DNA of 64,000 nucleotides from Desulforegulaceae bacterium (GCA_034006035.1 JAVETN010000001.1:124001-188000), one strand, 5' to 3'; counted from the stretch's first letter, positions 50,315-59,951 are shown. Notes: generated by a model not told the origin, from the sequence alone. Numbers and translations are program-made.

Positions 50315-50812
50315 TTGTTTAAAAGAGAGACAGATGATAAACAACTTATAGATAAAGTTGTTCACATAAAAAGAGTCGCCAAGGTTGTTAAGGGCGGTCG
50401 TAAATTCAGCTTTGGAGCCTTGGTTGTAGTCGGAGATGGTCAAGGTAGAGTTGGATATGGTAGCGGCAAGGCAGGGGAAGTGCCTGAAGCGATAAGAAAA
50501 GCGGTTGAACAGGCAAAAAGAAACATGACTACAGTTTATTTAAGAAATGGAACTATCCCATATACTACCCATGGAAAATTTGGAGCAGGGGATGTATTGC
50601 TCAAGCCGGCAGCGCCTGGAACAGGTGTTATTGCTGGTGGTGCTGTTCGTTCTGTTCTTGAGGCTGCGGGAGTAACAGATATTTTGACCAAGTGTCTTGG
50701 GACTAATAATCCAAACAACGTAGTCAGGGCAACTATAAATGGTCTTGTCAATATTGAAAGTCCCGAGCAGGTTGCTCAAAGAAGAGGGATTGAAGTAAGC
50801 GATCTTTTCTAA
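50315..50812 (+). CDS. rpsE: 30S ribosomal protein S5
   Basis: The 165-residue protein has [34 protein letters not shown] and [18 protein letters not shown]. The start is a TTG at 50315 after TTAGGAGG; the N-terminus [23 protein letters not shown] fits the family. Confidence 0.97.
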   Translation: MFKRETDDKQLIDKVVHIKRVAKVVKGGRKFSFGALVVVGDGQGRVGYGSGKAGEVPEAIRKAVEQAKRNMTTVYLRNGTIPYTTHGKFGAGDVLLKPAAPGTGVIAGGAVRSVLEAAGVTDILTKCLGTNNPNNVVRATINGLVNIESPEQVAQRRGIEVSDLF

Positions 50813-50869
50813 GGCAACGCCTGCTTGAAATCATTTTATCGGGATTTGAAAGGTTTAAAAAGGTTTAAA

Positions 50870-51052
50870 ATGGCAGAAAAACTTAAAATAACCATGATTA
50901 AAAGTATGATCAGCCGGCCTGAAAAACATAAAAAGACACTCAGGGCAATGGGGCTGACTAAAATTGGCAAACAGGTCGAAATGCAGGATATTCCATCAGT
51001 TAGAGGAATGATCCGTAAAGTTGAGCATTTGGTGAAGGTTGAGGAGATTTAG
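50870..51052 (+). CDS. rpmD: 50S ribosomal protein L30
   Basis: The 60-residue protein starts MAEKLKITMIKSMISRPEKHKKTLRAMGL. I chose the ATG at 50870, seven bases after AAAGG, because it gives the family length; an in-frame ATG 45 bases upstream is not supported by homology. Confidence 0.96.
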   Translation: MAEKLKITMIKSMISRPEKHKKTLRAMGLTKIGKQVEMQDIPSVRGMIRKVEHLVKVEEI

Positions 51053-51055
51053 TTT

Positions 51056-51502
51056 ATGAGACTTCATGAGCTTTCACCGGCTGAAAACAGCCGGAAAAAG
51101 AGAAAAAGAAAAGGTCGCGGACCTGGCTCAGGCAACGGAACAACAGCTGGTCGCGGAACAAAGGGACTTAAATCACGCTCTGGCGGAAAAGTTAAAAGAG
51201 GCTTTGAAGGCGGGCAGATGCCCCTTCATAGAAGACTTCCTAAAAGAGGTTTTACAAATATTTTTAAAAAAGATTATAGTGTTATAAATCTTGAGGCATT
51301 AGCATCTTTTGACGCTAATTCAGAAATAGATGAAAAAATTCTTTTGGCTTCAAGAAAAGTAAGCAGAATTGGCGATGGTGTTAAGGTTCTCGGGGGAGGA
51401 GAAATTAATATTCCTCTTAACATTAAAGTTACAAGTGCAAGTAAATCTGCGATAGAAAAAATTGAAGCGGCAGGCGGCCGAGTTGAGGTAAATATAAAAT
51501 GA
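51056..51502 (+). CDS. rplO: 50S ribosomal protein L15
   Basis: The 148-residue protein has the Gly/Arg-rich N-terminal extension KGRGPGSGNGTTAGRGTKG and GGQMPLHRRLPKRGF. It overlaps secY by four bases (ATGA), so the two are translationally coupled. Confidence 0.97.
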   Translation: MRLHELSPAENSRKKRKRKGRGPGSGNGTTAGRGTKGLKSRSGGKVKRGFEGGQMPLHRRLPKRGFTNIFKKDYSVINLEALASFDANSEIDEKILLASRKVSRIGDGVKVLGGGEINIPLNIKVTSASKSAIEKIEAAGGRVEVNIK

Positions 51503-52836
51503 TAACTGGCAGCGGATATCAGAACATATTCAAACAGGCTGAACTGAAGAAAAGACTACTTGTAACAGCACTTCTTTTAATAGTTTATAGAGTAGGTGTT
51601 CATGTTCCGACTCCCGGAATTGACAGACAGGCTCTTGTATCTTTGTTTGCATCGGCTAAAGGCACATTGTTTTCAATGTTTGACATGTTCGCCGGGGGTG
51701 CGTTAAGTCAGCTTTCAGTGTTTGCCCTTGGTATTATGCCTTATATCAGTGCTGCAATTATTTTTGAATTGCTCCAGGTTTCCATTCCCCATTTACAGCA
51801 GTTGAAAAAAGAAGGTGAGCAGGGAAGGCGCAGGCTTACTCAATATACAAGATATGCTACTGTGGGAATAAGTCTTATCCAGGGTATCGGAATCAGTATA
51901 GGGCTTGAAAATATGACTTCACCCGGAGGAGCTCCTATAGTTATCGAGCCGGGATGGAGTTTTAGAATTATGACAATGATTACCCTTACCGCAGGTACTG
52001 TTTTTATAATGTGGTTAGGTGAGCAGATTACAGAAAGGGGAATAGGCAATGGAATTTCCCTGATTATTTTTGCAGGTATAGTTGCTAGAATGCCTGTGGC
52101 AATAACAAATACATTCAGGCTTGTTTCCCAAGATGAGATGGGTGTTTTCGGACTTATTCTTCTCCTTGTTTTAATGGTTGGAGTTATAGCCTTTATTAAT
52201 TTTATGGAGCAGGCTCAAAGAAGAATACCTGTGCATTATGCAAAAAGGGTAGTTGGAAGAAAAATGTTCGGTGGTCAAAATTCACATCTTCCATTAAAGA
52301 TTAACAGTGCAGGAGTAATTCCACCGATTTTTGCATCTTCAATAATGATGTTTCCGGCAACTCTTGCAAATATAATTGATATACCGGCAATGGAAGCTTT
52401 TTCTAGGGTAATGTCCCCTCAAACAATTACTTACAATTTAATTTATGTAGCTTTTATTGTATTTTTTTGTTTCTTTTATACGGCCATTCAGTTTAATCCC
52501 GAAGATCTTGCAGAAAATCTTAAAAAAGGCGGAGGTTATGTTCCTGGAATAAGACCTGGAAAAAAGACAACTGAGTACATTGATAAGGTAATTACACGAT
52601 TGACTTTGATTGGCTCAATTTATATTTCTGCTGTCTGTATTCTTCCGACTTTATTAATTGCAAAATACAATGTACCGTTTTATTTTGGCGGTACAGCTCT
52701 TTTGATTGTTGTTGGTGTTGCAATAGATTTTGTTGGTCAGGTTGAATCTCATCTAATTAACAGGAATTATCAGGGATTTTTAACAAATGATAATTCAGGT
52801 AACAAAAAGAAAAAAGCTGGACTTAGTATAAGGTAG
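51499..52836 (+). CDS. secY: Preprotein translocase subunit SecY
   Basis: The 445-residue ten-helix channel protein begins with cytoplasmic [27 protein letters not shown]. It has the plug region [46 protein letters not shown] and the cytosolic loop [38 protein letters not shown]. It pairs with SecE encoded at 29439. The next gene is infA; adk and map, common here in other bacteria, are not present. Confidence 0.98.
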   Translation: MITGSGYQNIFKQAELKKRLLVTALLLIVYRVGVHVPTPGIDRQALVSLFASAKGTLFSMFDMFAGGALSQLSVFALGIMPYISAAIIFELLQVSIPHLQQLKKEGEQGRRRLTQYTRYATVGISLIQGIGISIGLENMTSPGGAPIVIEPGWSFRIMTMITLTAGTVFIMWLGEQITERGIGNGISLIIFAGIVARMPVAITNTFRLVSQDEMGVFGLILLLVLMVGVIAFINFMEQAQRRIPVHYAKRVVGRKMFGGQNSHLPLKINSAGVIPPIFASSIMMFPATLANIIDIPAMEAFSRVMSPQTITYNLIYVAFIVFFCFFYTAIQFNPEDLAENLKKGGGYVPGIRPGKKTTEYIDKVITRLTLIGSIYISAVCILPTLLIAKYNVPFYFGGTALLIVVGVAIDFVGQVESHLINRNYQGFLTNDNSGNKKKKAGLSIR

Positions 52837-52891
52837 GTGTTATTTTACAAAGTTTGCTTTTTTCCTGTTCTGTAAATTGAAAGGAGTAGAA

Positions 52892-53113
52892 ATGGCAAAG
52901 GAAGAAGCCATTAAGGTTGAAGGCACGGTAACAGAAACCCTGCCTAATGCAATGTTTCATGTTGAACTAGAAAATGGACATGAAATACTTGCGCATATTT
53001 CGGGAAAAATGCGAATGCATTTTATAAAAATTTTACCTGGAGACCAGGTTACTGTTGAACTTTCTCCATACGATTTGACAAGGGGAAGAATAGTATACAG
53101 AGCTAAAAAATAG
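52892..53113 (+). CDS. infA: Translation initiation factor IF-1
   Basis: The 73-residue OB-fold protein starts [41 protein letters not shown]-type sequence and ends [16 protein letters not shown]. The ATG at 52892 follows AAGGAG; an in-frame TTG 15 bases earlier overlaps the ribosome-binding site and is rejected. Confidence 0.97.
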   Translation: MAKEEAIKVEGTVTETLPNAMFHVELENGHEILAHISGKMRMHFIKILPGDQVTVELSPYDLTRGRIVYRAKK

Positions 53114-53132
53114 AATCTAACAGAGGTTAATT

Positions 53133-53246
53133 ATGAAAGTCAGACCTTCAGTAAAAAAGATGTGCAGAAATTGTCGCATCATAAAGAGAAAAGGTGTGGT
53201 TAGGGTTATTTGTACAAACAAGCGTCATAAACAGAGGCAGGGTTAA
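53133..53246 (+). CDS. rpmJ: 50S ribosomal protein L36 (zinc-binding form)
   Basis: The 37-residue protein [14 protein letters not shown]... has the C-x2-C...C...H zinc pattern (CRNC, then [13 protein letters not shown]). Too short for most gene finders, but in its conserved place between infA and rpsM. AGAGG lies before the ATG. Confidence 0.96.
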   Translation: MKVRPSVKKMCRNCRIIKRKGVVRVICTNKRHKQRQG

Positions 53247-53257
53247 AGGGGGGTATT

Positions 53258-53626
53258 TTGGCTAGGATAGCAGGTGTAGATTTACCCAAAAATAAAAGAG
53301 CGGATATAGCTCTGACATATATTTACGGTGTTGGTAAAACAACAGCTTCTAATATATTGAAGAGTTTGGATATTGACAACTCAGTGAAAATAATGGATCT
53401 CACTGACGATGAAGTCAATAAAATCAGACGCAAAATTGACGGCGAATATAAAGTTGAAGGCGAGCTGAGAAGTGAAAGAGCCATGAACATTAAACGCCTA
53501 ATGGATTTAGGGTCTTACAGGGGGCTTAGACATAGAAGAGGTCTTCCTGTGAACGGGCAAAGGACAAAAACCAATGCCAGGACAAGAAAAGGTCCTAGAC
53601 GAATAGCTGTTACAAAGAAAAAATAA
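53258..53626 (+). CDS. rpsM: 30S ribosomal protein S13
   Basis: The 122-residue protein begins [26 protein letters not shown] from a TTG at 53258, after AAAGGGGGG. The C-terminal [27 protein letters not shown] contacts tRNA and intersubunit bridges. The C-terminal tail is short and basic. Confidence 0.97.
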   Translation: MARIAGVDLPKNKRADIALTYIYGVGKTTASNILKSLDIDNSVKIMDLTDDEVNKIRRKIDGEYKVEGELRSERAMNIKRLMDLGSYRGLRHRRGLPVNGQRTKTNARTRKGPRRIAVTKKK

Positions 53627-53647
53627 AATTTTGGAGTATTTTTTAAA

Positions 53648-54037
53648 ATGGCAAAAGTAAAAGTCAAGAAGAAAAAAAAGGTCAGAAAGAATATATCTAC
53701 TGGAGTTGCCCATATACTTTCAACATTTAATAACTCAATTGTAAGTATAACAGATACTTCCGGTAATGTAATCTGCTGGTCGACTTCAGGTGCTATGAGT
53801 TTTAAAGGTTCCAGGAAAAGCACACCTTTTGCTGCTCAGATGGCAGCTGAGGATGCAGCAAAAAAAGCAGTAGAAAATGGAATGAAAACTGTTGAAGTAT
53901 ATGTTAAGGGTCCAGGGGCAGGAAGAGAGTCTGCAATAAGAGCTCTTCAGTCAACAGGTCTTAACGTTACATCTATTAAGGATGTCACGCCTGTTCCGCA
54001 TAACGGATGCCGTCCGCCCAAACGCAGAAGAGTTTAA
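53648..54037 (+). CDS. rpsK: 30S ribosomal protein S11
   Basis: The 129-residue protein has [44 protein letters not shown] and the end [20 protein letters not shown], which forms the platform. The N-terminus is Lys-rich. The ATG at 53648 lies 21 bases after rpsM. Confidence 0.98.
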   Translation: MAKVKVKKKKKVRKNISTGVAHILSTFNNSIVSITDTSGNVICWSTSGAMSFKGSRKSTPFAAQMAAEDAAKKAVENGMKTVEVYVKGPGAGRESAIRALQSTGLNVTSIKDVTPVPHNGCRPPKRRRV

Positions 54038-54083
54038 TTATATTTTGATATAGAAAAGTAATTTTTTAATTAAGGAGGAGGCC

Positions 54084-54710
54084 TTGTCTCGATACAGGGG
54101 AGCGGTGTGCAGACATTGCAGACGTGAAAATATAAAATTATTTCTAAAAGGCGATAGGTGCTTTACAGATAAATGTGCATTTGAAAGACGTTCTTATGCT
54201 CCTGGTCAGCATGGACAGAGAAGAACAAAGCTTACTGAATATGGAATTCAGCTTAGAGAAAAACAAAAAGTAAGAAGGCTTTACGGGCTTTCTGAAAAGC
54301 AGTTTAAGCTGACTTTCCAGAAGTCATCAAGACTCCAGGGTGTAACAGGAGAAAATTTTCTGGCTTCACTTGAACGCAGGCTTGACAATGTGATTTATCG
54401 CCTTGGATTTGCACCTTCAAGAAACCAGGCAAGACAGCTTGTAAGGCATAATCATTTTAAAGTTAATGGTAAAAAAGTTAATATACCTTCAATATTGGTA
54501 AAGTCCGGCGATGTTGTTGAACTTGTTGAAAAGAGCAGGAACAATCAGAGTATAAATGACTCTCTTGCTGCTGTAGAAAGACGTGGAATTGCTCAGTGGC
54601 TTGAGCTTGAAAAAGATAATTTTAAAGGTTTTGTGAAGAATATGCCTGTAAGGGAAGACATTGCACTGCCTATCCAGGAGAATCTTATTGTTGAGTTTTA
54701 CTCCAGGTAG
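54084..54710 (+). CDS. rpsD: 30S ribosomal protein S4 (zinc-binding form)
   Basis: The 208-residue primary 16S-binding protein has an S4 RNA-binding domain SRNQARQLVRHNHFKVNGKKVNIPS. Cysteines at 9, 12, 26 and 31 form the zinc-binding N-terminus found in one S4 class. The start is a TTG at 54084 after TAAGGAGGAGG. In other bacteria S4 represses this alpha operon. Confidence 0.97.
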   Translation: MSRYRGAVCRHCRRENIKLFLKGDRCFTDKCAFERRSYAPGQHGQRRTKLTEYGIQLREKQKVRRLYGLSEKQFKLTFQKSSRLQGVTGENFLASLERRLDNVIYRLGFAPSRNQARQLVRHNHFKVNGKKVNIPSILVKSGDVVELVEKSRNNQSINDSLAAVERRGIAQWLELEKDNFKGFVKNMPVREDIALPIQENLIVEFYSR

Positions 54711-54781
54711 CGATTAATTTTAAAGTTCAGGGATTTTCATGTTTAACAATAAAAACCTTCCTGGCGTAAGGGAGTAAATTA

Positions 54782-55816
54782 ATGTCATCAAATTCACAAT
54801 TAGATGAAATTGTATATATTAACTGGCGAGAGATGATCAAGCCTGAAAAAGTTCAGGTAGAAACAACTGATACCTATGGAAAGTTTGTTTTTGAACCTCT
54901 TGAAAAAGGGTATTCTACAACTATCGGTAATTCCCTGAGACGTATAATTCTTTCTTCAATTTACGGAGCAGGGATAGTCAGGGTATGGGTTGAGGGCGTT
55001 ACCCACGAATACTCAACAGTGCCAAATGTAATAGAAGATGTGTCAGATATTATTCTGAATCTTAAAGAGGTAAGGCTCAAGGCTTTTGATCTTGAACCGC
55101 GTATTATTGAGCTTAAAACAGATACACCTGGGAAGGTTTATGCTTCTCAGATAGTATCAGCGGACGGTTCCATAGAAGTTCTTAACCCTGACCAATATAT
55201 TGCTACGGTTTCTCAGGGGGGAAATCTTAATATAAAAATGGAAGTCAGAATAGGTAAGGGATATACTTTATCAACTCAGAATAATGACGAGCCTATCTTA
55301 GAGGATTCTATTGCAGTTGATACTATATTTTCACCTGTAAAAAAAGTAAGTTACCATGTGGGAAATGCACGTGTGGGGCAAAAAACAGATTATGATAAGC
55401 TTACAATTGAGATCAGAACTGACGGATGTGTAACGCCTGAAGATTGTTTGGCTTACGCAGCAAAAATTTTAAAAGAACAGATGAATCCTTTTATTACTTT
55501 TGATGAGCACCTTGAACCTGAACCTGAGCCAGAAAAGACTGAAGAGGATAAGCCGAAATTCAATGAAAATTTATATAGAAGTGTTGATGAACTTGAGCTT
55601 TCAGTAAGAAGCTCAAATTGTCTTAAAAATGCAAAAATAAGGGCAATTTACCAGCTCGTTCAGAAAACTGAAAGTGAAATGCTTAAAACAAAGAATTTTG
55701 GCCGAAAATCATTGAATGAAATTAAGGAAGTCCTTGGGGAGATGGGTTTATCACTTGGAACCAAGTTAGAAGGTTTTGTGCCTCCTGAGGAAGATGATGA
55801 GGAAGACAAAGAATAG
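54782..55816 (+). CDS. rpoA: DNA-directed RNA polymerase subunit alpha
   Basis: 344 residues. The N-terminal assembly domain has [26 protein letters not shown]. The linker is acidic and Pro-rich ([15 protein letters not shown], about 245-262). The C-terminal domain, [27 protein letters not shown], keeps the Arg used to bind UP elements. A short acidic tail ([10 protein letters not shown]) ends the protein. ATG at 54782. Confidence 0.98.
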   Translation: MSSNSQLDEIVYINWREMIKPEKVQVETTDTYGKFVFEPLEKGYSTTIGNSLRRIILSSIYGAGIVRVWVEGVTHEYSTVPNVIEDVSDIILNLKEVRLKAFDLEPRIIELKTDTPGKVYASQIVSADGSIEVLNPDQYIATVSQGGNLNIKMEVRIGKGYTLSTQNNDEPILEDSIAVDTIFSPVKKVSYHVGNARVGQKTDYDKLTIEIRTDGCVTPEDCLAYAAKILKEQMNPFITFDEHLEPEPEPEKTEEDKPKFNENLYRSVDELELSVRSSNCLKNAKIRAIYQLVQKTESEMLKTKNFGRKSLNEIKEVLGEMGLSLGTKLEGFVPPEEDDEEDKE

Positions 55817-55825
55817 GAGCAGGAT

Positions 55826-56203
55826 ATGAGACACAAAGTATCAGGAGTTAAACTGGGCAGAACTTCAAGTCATCGCAACGCTATGTTTAGAAACATGGTT
55901 ACCTCGCTTTTGAAGCATGGTCAGATCAAGACAACAGTTGTGAAGGCAAAAGAGCTTAGAAAATGGGCTGATAAAATGGTAACTCTTGCAAAAAGAGGAG
56001 ATCTTCATGCCAGAAGGCAGGCTCTTGCGGTTATAAGGGAAAAAGAAGTTGCTCATAAAGTTTTTGAAGAAGCAGATGAAAGATTCGGCTCAAGAAATGG
56101 TGGATATACACGTATAGTAAGACTTGGAAATCGCAAAAGCGATGGTGCTCCAATGTGCGTTATTTCTATGTGTGAACCCCTAGATGAAAATAAAGCAGAA
56201 TAA
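55826..56203 (+). CDS. rplQ: 50S ribosomal protein L17
   Basis: The 125-residue tunnel-exit protein begins [37 protein letters not shown]. Last gene of the alpha operon, nine bases after rpoA, followed by a strong terminator. Confidence 0.98.
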   Translation: MRHKVSGVKLGRTSSHRNAMFRNMVTSLLKHGQIKTTVVKAKELRKWADKMVTLAKRGDLHARRQALAVIREKEVAHKVFEEADERFGSRNGGYTRIVRLGNRKSDGAPMCVISMCEPLDENKAE

Positions 56204-56251
56204 TTTAAGCTTGAATTAAAATAAGATTGAAATTTTTATATATTTGAGCTG

Positions 56252-56287
56252 TAAAAGCCTGTAATTTTAATTACAGGCTTTTCTTAT
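56252..56287 (+). terminator. Rho-independent terminator of the ribosomal-protein operons
   Basis: AAAAGCCTGTAATT pairs with AATTACAGGCTTTT with almost no loop, followed by CTTATTT. It ends the long plus-strand gene run started upstream. Confidence 0.88.
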
Positions 56288-56779
56288 TTAAAGTCCATAA
56301 AATAAAGTCAAATTTTGTTTTATTCTTTTATATCTGCAAGTCCCGTATGGGTAGTTTTTTCAAGGTCAAGCTGGAAAATCTTAAAAAACCATTTTTCCTC
56401 CGCTTATAGAATAGGGTCAAATTTTTTTTGCTGAGCAATCAATAACAGTTTTAAGTTTTTTTACCCAGGCAACAAGGCTTATCCTTCCAAGAGTGTATTT
56501 GTTATAATATAGGAACTGATAATTTGTTATTACTTAATTTAAAAGTTTTCTAATTAAATTTTTTTTGGCTTTTTTGTTTAATTGGTAAAAGATTTTAATT
56601 GAAATTAACCATGATAAAGATAAATTTAAAATATTTTTGAGGATAATTTTTTAAAAATAGATTAACAATAAACAAAGCTAATATAAGTTTTTCTAATAGC
56701 CAAAATTTGATAAGTTTCAGAAGTAGAAGGTTTGAAAATTTTAAAATGACGAGCATAAGGTCAATCTTGGAGTATAAAA
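56288..56779. other. AT-rich gap with a decayed coding fragment
   Basis: About 490 bases. A 28-codon minus-strand fragment (56320-56406) reads AEEKWFFKIFQLDLEKTTHT... and ends in GLADIKE before a stop; it has no start and looks like the leftover end of a lost gene. It is flanked by two copies of AATARRGTCAAATTTT at 56301-56316 and 56410-56425. From 56430 to 56779 I see only AT-rich sequence, presumably holding the promoter of the next gene. Confidence 0.4.
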
Positions 56780-57379
56780 TTGGATATTGAATTTCTTAAA
56801 AGCAAATTCAGACACAAGGCGGAAGCTGATATAAAAGACATTAGGATTGCAATTAAAGCTACGCCTTTTCTTGTTAAGGAAGTGATCCGGCTTGAAGAAG
56901 AGCTGGAGCTTAAAAACAATATGATTGAAAAACTTAAGAAAAAAATAAAGCATCAGCCTCCCCTTGTCCAGAAAGGGAAAAAGGACAAATTCAGCTGGAT
57001 TGTAAAGGTTAATGAAGAAACCAATACAATTTTATTTCAGTTTTATGGTACTCCTGATAAGAGCGGAGCCAAAATATGTTCTAATGTGATTATAAATATG
57101 ACAGAAAATCTTGAACCTGGGTTTTCTGTTATAAGTGATTTAAGAAAATTAAACATTGAATTCATGAGTAAGAGGCTTGGGTTTTATCTTAGAAAAGTTC
57201 ACTACATTTTTTCAGGAATGGATATTAAATATCTTATAAGGGTAGTTGAAGATTCTAAAGATCTAGAAGTGATTATGGAGCATTGCAACGATAATGTAAA
57301 TTTTAAAATGTTTAGTGTAACTTCCATTGAAGAGGCAAAAAATGTAATAAGAAATTTTGGAAAATATTTGAAGGAGTAA
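56780..57379 (+). CDS. Hypothetical protein with N-terminal coiled coil
   Basis: The 199-residue soluble protein starts with a TTG at 56780 (MDIEFLKSKFRHKAEAD). Residues about 30-57 form a charged coiled coil (VIRLEEELELKNNMIEKLKKK). A mixed alpha/beta domain follows (about 70-199) with strand-like WIVKVNEETNTILFQFYG and VISDLRKLNIEF. This resembles STAS/SpoIIAA-like folds in pattern only, so I assign no function. It lies five bases before bioB, so the two are probably co-transcribed, but a link to biotin is not implied. Confidence 0.7.
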   Translation: MDIEFLKSKFRHKAEADIKDIRIAIKATPFLVKEVIRLEEELELKNNMIEKLKKKIKHQPPLVQKGKKDKFSWIVKVNEETNTILFQFYGTPDKSGAKICSNVIINMTENLEPGFSVISDLRKLNIEFMSKRLGFYLRKVHYIFSGMDIKYLIRVVEDSKDLEVIMEHCNDNVNFKMFSVTSIEEAKNVIRNFGKYLKE

Positions 57380-57384
57380 ATTTA

Positions 57385-58365
57385 ATGCTCAAAACAAAGC
57401 CTGAAGAGCTTATACAAAAAATTATTGATAAAAAACATTTTAAGCCAAAAGAGCTGCTAACTATATTAAGAATAAAAAAAAAAGATTTTACTAAACTAAT
57501 CTATATAACTGATAAAGTGAGACATTATTTTTTTAAAGATAAAATAGGGCTTTGCAAAATCATGAATGCAAAGTCAGGAAATTGCAGTGAAGATTGTATT
57601 TTTTGCACCCAGTCGAGTATTTCATCTGCCAAGATTGAAAAATATAATTTTAAAAGTTCTGAAGAAATTATCAATGCGTCACAAAACCTGTCATTAACTC
57701 AGATAAGCAGGTTTGGAATTGTAACAAGCGGAAAAAGGCCTTTAAAAAAAGATGTTGATGAGTTTAAAAAAGCTCTTTTAATTCAAAAAGGCAAAAATCC
57801 AACTCTTTGTGCTTCTTTTGGAATTGCAGATTACCAGACTTTGAAGGAGCTTAAAAAAAGCGGACTTGAAAGATATCATCACAATCTTGAAACCTCTGAA
57901 TCTTTTTTCACTAATGTTTGTACTACCCATAGTTTTAGTAAAAGAGTTGAAACTGTAAAAAATGCGAAAAAAGCAGGTTTAAAAGTTTGTTGTGGAGGAC
58001 TTTTAGGTCTTGGAGAAACTGATGAGCAAATAGTAGAATTTGCACTTAGCCTTAAAGAACTTGATCCAGATTCAGTGCCTGTAAATTTTCTTGCTCCGAC
58101 TAAAGGAACCAAAGTGTTTGGCTTTAATCACCTAACACCTTTTAAAAGCCTTTTAATAGTTGCTTTGCTCAGATTAGTGCTTCCTGACAAGGAAATAATA
58201 ATTTGCGGAGGGAGAAAAGAGAATCTTAAATCACTTTTCCCTTTTGTTTTCCATGCCGGAGCCTCCAATTTAATGACAGGCGATTATCTTACAACCGCAG
58301 GTGAAGAAATGGAAAATGACCTTGAACTTTTAAGGGAGCTTGGGTTTAATCCACTTGACTCTTGA
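57385..58365 (+). CDS. bioB: Biotin synthase
   Basis: A radical-SAM enzyme that inserts sulfur into dethiobiotin. 326 residues. The [4Fe-4S] cysteines are C67, C71 and C74 in NCSEDCIFCTQS. The BioB motifs YHHNLET and CCGGLLGLGET are present, as is PVNFLAPTKGT near 235. The C-terminal CGGRKEN carries the arginine that binds the auxiliary [2Fe-2S] cluster. The N-terminus has a short Lys-rich extension. AAGGAG precedes the ATG at 57385. No other bio gene is in the window. Confidence 0.94.
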   Translation: MLKTKPEELIQKIIDKKHFKPKELLTILRIKKKDFTKLIYITDKVRHYFFKDKIGLCKIMNAKSGNCSEDCIFCTQSSISSAKIEKYNFKSSEEIINASQNLSLTQISRFGIVTSGKRPLKKDVDEFKKALLIQKGKNPTLCASFGIADYQTLKELKKSGLERYHHNLETSESFFTNVCTTHSFSKRVETVKNAKKAGLKVCCGGLLGLGETDEQIVEFALSLKELDPDSVPVNFLAPTKGTKVFGFNHLTPFKSLLIVALLRLVLPDKEIIICGGRKENLKSLFPFVFHAGASNLMTGDYLTTAGEEMENDLELLRELGFNPLDS

Positions 58366-58539
58366 TTTGTTAAAAAACAGTCAAATCAGCTGAAAATTAA
58401 TTGGAAGACTATTGGCTGAAATTTATTAAGTTTGTTTTTTTAAGAATTAAATGTTTGTAAAATATTATTAAATCTGCAAAATAGTTTAGTTTTTATTATC
58501 TAAATTTATTAACTTAATTAAAAGGTCGAGAATAAAAAA

Positions 58540-58803
58540 ATGAAACCTATAAGAGTTATTCTTACAGAAAAAGAAAAAAATCTTATACTTGAAAACACTT
58601 TTGCTCCTGATTACTTAGTCTTTCGTTTAAAAGAAGCAGAAGTAAAAGGCAAATACTTTAAAGTTGATTATAGTTATGATGAACTTGACGAGCTTGCAGG
58701 ATTTATTGCCGCAGAGTTCAATCATACAATAGATGAAAAAATACGCAGAGATCTTGATAAGTTATCCGACAAAATCAATCTAATTATTGAGGACGAATAC
58801 TAG
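58540..58803 (+). CDS. Small hypothetical protein
   Basis: The 87-residue acidic soluble protein MKPIRVILTEKEKNLILENT... has a predicted beta-alpha start and a long C-terminal helix (DEKIRRDLDKLSDKINLIIEDEY). I recognise no family. AAAGG lies 13 bases before the ATG. It stands alone between bioB and the small membrane protein. Confidence 0.6.
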   Translation: MKPIRVILTEKEKNLILENTFAPDYLVFRLKEAEVKGKYFKVDYSYDELDELAGFIAAEFNHTIDEKIRRDLDKLSDKINLIIEDEY

Positions 58804-58892
58804 GGGATTAAAATTTTTTTATACTTAGCGATTGGCCAAAAGTTAAGATTGATTAGAATTAAATTTAAAACACAAGTTTTAAGGAGGCTTTA

Positions 58893-59099
58893 ATGAACGT
58901 TGAAAGAGGGGTAATGGCAATTGCAGGGTTATTTGTTTTTTTAAGTGTTCTTCTTGGCTGGCTTCATTCTCCTTATTGGTTTATTTTTACAGGATTTGTA
59001 GGTGTGAATCTTTTTCAGGCATCATTTACAAAGTTTTGTCCCATGGCTGTTCTTTTAAAAAAATTTGGTCTTAAAAACGGAGTTGTGTTTGATAAGTAA
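58893..59099 (+). CDS. DUF2892 (YgaP-like) small membrane protein
   Basis: The 68-residue inner-membrane protein has two hydrophobic segments (AIAGLFVFLSVLLGW and YWFIFTGFVGVNLFQASF) followed by KFCPMAVLLKKFG. The start MNVERGVMAIAG and the FCP motif are typical of DUF2892. In other bacteria the domain is often fused to a rhodanese, as in YgaP; here it stands alone. AAGGAGG precedes the ATG. Confidence 0.88.
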   Translation: MNVERGVMAIAGLFVFLSVLLGWLHSPYWFIFTGFVGVNLFQASFTKFCPMAVLLKKFGLKNGVVFDK

Positions 59100-59221
59100 A
59101 TTTTATTGAGCAGTGATAAATTTTTCGATGATTCGATTCTAGCTTGGGTGAAAACAATTAGAGTTAGTCTCAAAAAAAGATTTGCTTTATTTTGTTTTCC
59201 ATATTTAATGGGGATTCAAGT

Positions 59222-59494
59222 TTGAAATCTAATCTTCAAAAGCAATTAAAAGTTGATTTAGCTTCATTCTATTATGGCTTTAAAATTTTTTTCAGGAGGT
59301 CTAAGATTCCAACTGAAATGAAGTTTTTAAAATAATTCATAGATTTGAAATTTGGTAAATACAAAGTAAGGGCTGAAGTAAATGGACGTTTTGGCAATCT
59401 TAATATTTCAAGGATAGAAGTTTTAATTGAAGATTTTTTAGAAGCTGAGAAAGATAAAGATTTGTCAACTTGTTTTATTTCAGCTCTTTTGTAG
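59222..59494 (+). pseudogene. Small gene broken by one in-frame stop
   Basis: One frame runs from a TTG at 59222 (GGGGA eight bases upstream) to a TAG at 59492-59494. It would code about 90 residues starting MKSNLQKQLKVDLASFYYG, interrupted only by a TAA at 59333-59335 after ...EMKFLK. The part after the stop (FIDLKFGKYKVRAEVNGRFG...) keeps coding character. I do not recognise the family. It is either a recent pseudogene or needs stop-codon readthrough. Confidence 0.5.
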
Positions 59495-59513
59495 CTAAGG
59501 GCCTGGTGTTTTA

Positions 59514-59951
59514 TTGAAAATGTTTGGGTTGAGCAAAAGGGTTTTGCAAATGAAAAGGCTTGTAAAAAAACTGTTTAATTCAAGGCAGGTTGTTTTTGAT
59601 AAAGGTAGATTTGATAATTGGTGTGTTTATGTTGAGGAAGCTTCAGGATTTAAAAAAGCTCCTTTTGATTCAATGTATTTTTCAGATCTTCAAAAACTTT
59701 CTAAATTTTACCCAGACAAAAAAGTATACAATGATTTTGTCAGAATTTACAATGATACAAGTGAGAAAATCGATAAAAATGTATTGAACCTGATTGATGA
59801 AATTGTATCAACCTATGATAAAAAGCACCAGATAATAGTAGAGCAGTGGTTCACAGTTATTTACGCAGGTATGATAGCCGAAGAAAATAAAAAAAGGGCT
59901 ATTTTAAAAAAAAGAGTTAAAAGACTTGGAATTTATCAAGTTCTAATTTAG
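59514..59951 (+). CDS. Conserved hypothetical protein, probably cut short by an in-frame TAG
   Basis: 145 residues from a TTG at 59514; in-frame ATGs at 59520 and 59550 are other possible starts. It is soluble, with VFDKGRFDNWCVYVEEASG near the start and QIIVEQWFTVIYAGMIAEENKKRAILKKRVKRLGIYQVLI at the end. The frame stays open past the stop for 28 further codons starting GMAPEAAAKFSYGKKW, which reads as the natural C-terminus. So the TAG at 59949 looks like a nonsense change, for example from GAG. No function is assigned. Confidence 0.65.
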   Translation: MKMFGLSKRVLQMKRLVKKLFNSRQVVFDKGRFDNWCVYVEEASGFKKAPFDSMYFSDLQKLSKFYPDKKVYNDFVRIYNDTSEKIDKNVLNLIDEIVSTYDKKHQIIVEQWFTVIYAGMIAEENKKRAILKKRVKRLGIYQVLI

